Positions 5,177-5,211 of a stretch of 5,211 nt of DNA are shown one piece after another (position 1 is the stretch's first letter; each line of letters opens with the position of its first letter). Origin of the DNA: Deltaproteobacteria bacterium (GTDB lineage Bacteria > Desulfobacterota > Dissulfuribacteria > Dissulfuribacterales > UBA3076); contig JAGGRV010000003.1 of NCBI GenBank assembly GCA_021159445.1, positions 1 to 5,211 of the forward strand, in the 5' to 3' direction. The position numbers and the translations under genes were made by a program. Below the pieces are notes generated by a model that was given only the letters and a program-made list of their open reading frames with translations, ran no database searches and had not been told where the DNA came from.

Positions 5177-5211
5177 CCATTCTATATAGTGCGGGATTCA
5201 TGCTAAAGGCT
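5177..5211 (+). other. Last 35 nt: possible start of a following gene
   Basis: After the tatC stop, an ATG at 5200-5202 (reading MLKA) is open to the window edge. There is a GCGGG a few bases upstream but no clear Shine-Dalgarno sequence. Too little remains to call a gene. Confidence 0.15.

Overview
The window looks like a piece of chromosome from an anaerobic, Desulfobacterota-like (deltaproteobacterial) bacterium. This is inferred from a long-form HisG next to a stand-alone HisI and EngB, a long PurQ, a divergent TatC, and spacers full of short AT-rich heptad repeats. No rRNA, tRNA, CRISPR array, insertion sequence or phage gene is visible.

Left part (1-1828, minus strand): a compact cluster transcribed right to left, hisI > hisG > engB. 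hisI and hisG encode two histidine-biosynthesis enzymes (phosphoribosyl-AMP cyclohydrolase and ATP phosphoribosyltransferase) and overlap by 4 nt. engB, a ribosome-assembly GTPase, starts 5 nt after hisG and runs off the left edge after 189 codons. A good -35/-10 pair lies so close to the hisI start that the transcript may be leaderless.

Middle (1829-3175): about 360 nt without an intact gene hold the 3' remnant of a winged-helix regulator (COG4190-like, minus strand) and a promoter-like element pointing right. That element leads to a 53-codon ORF with a ribbon-helix-helix-like beginning. Next comes an intact gene for an ATP-grasp ligase of unknown substrate.

Right part (3176-5211, plus strand): a long-form purQ (glutaminase subunit of FGAM synthase) lies between two spacers. 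Both spacers contain 7-nt-period repeats in opposed orientations, built on the same TTRG core but with different remaining bases. The second spacer also holds a perfect 15-bp stem-loop. A tatC homologue follows; it is clearly TatC in its C-terminal half but lacks both glutamates that bind the twin-arginine motif in E. coli TatC.

Most genes are ordinary housekeeping genes. The points most worth attention are the TatC variant, the heptad arrays around purQ, the orphan ATP-grasp enzyme, and the decayed regulator region before it.
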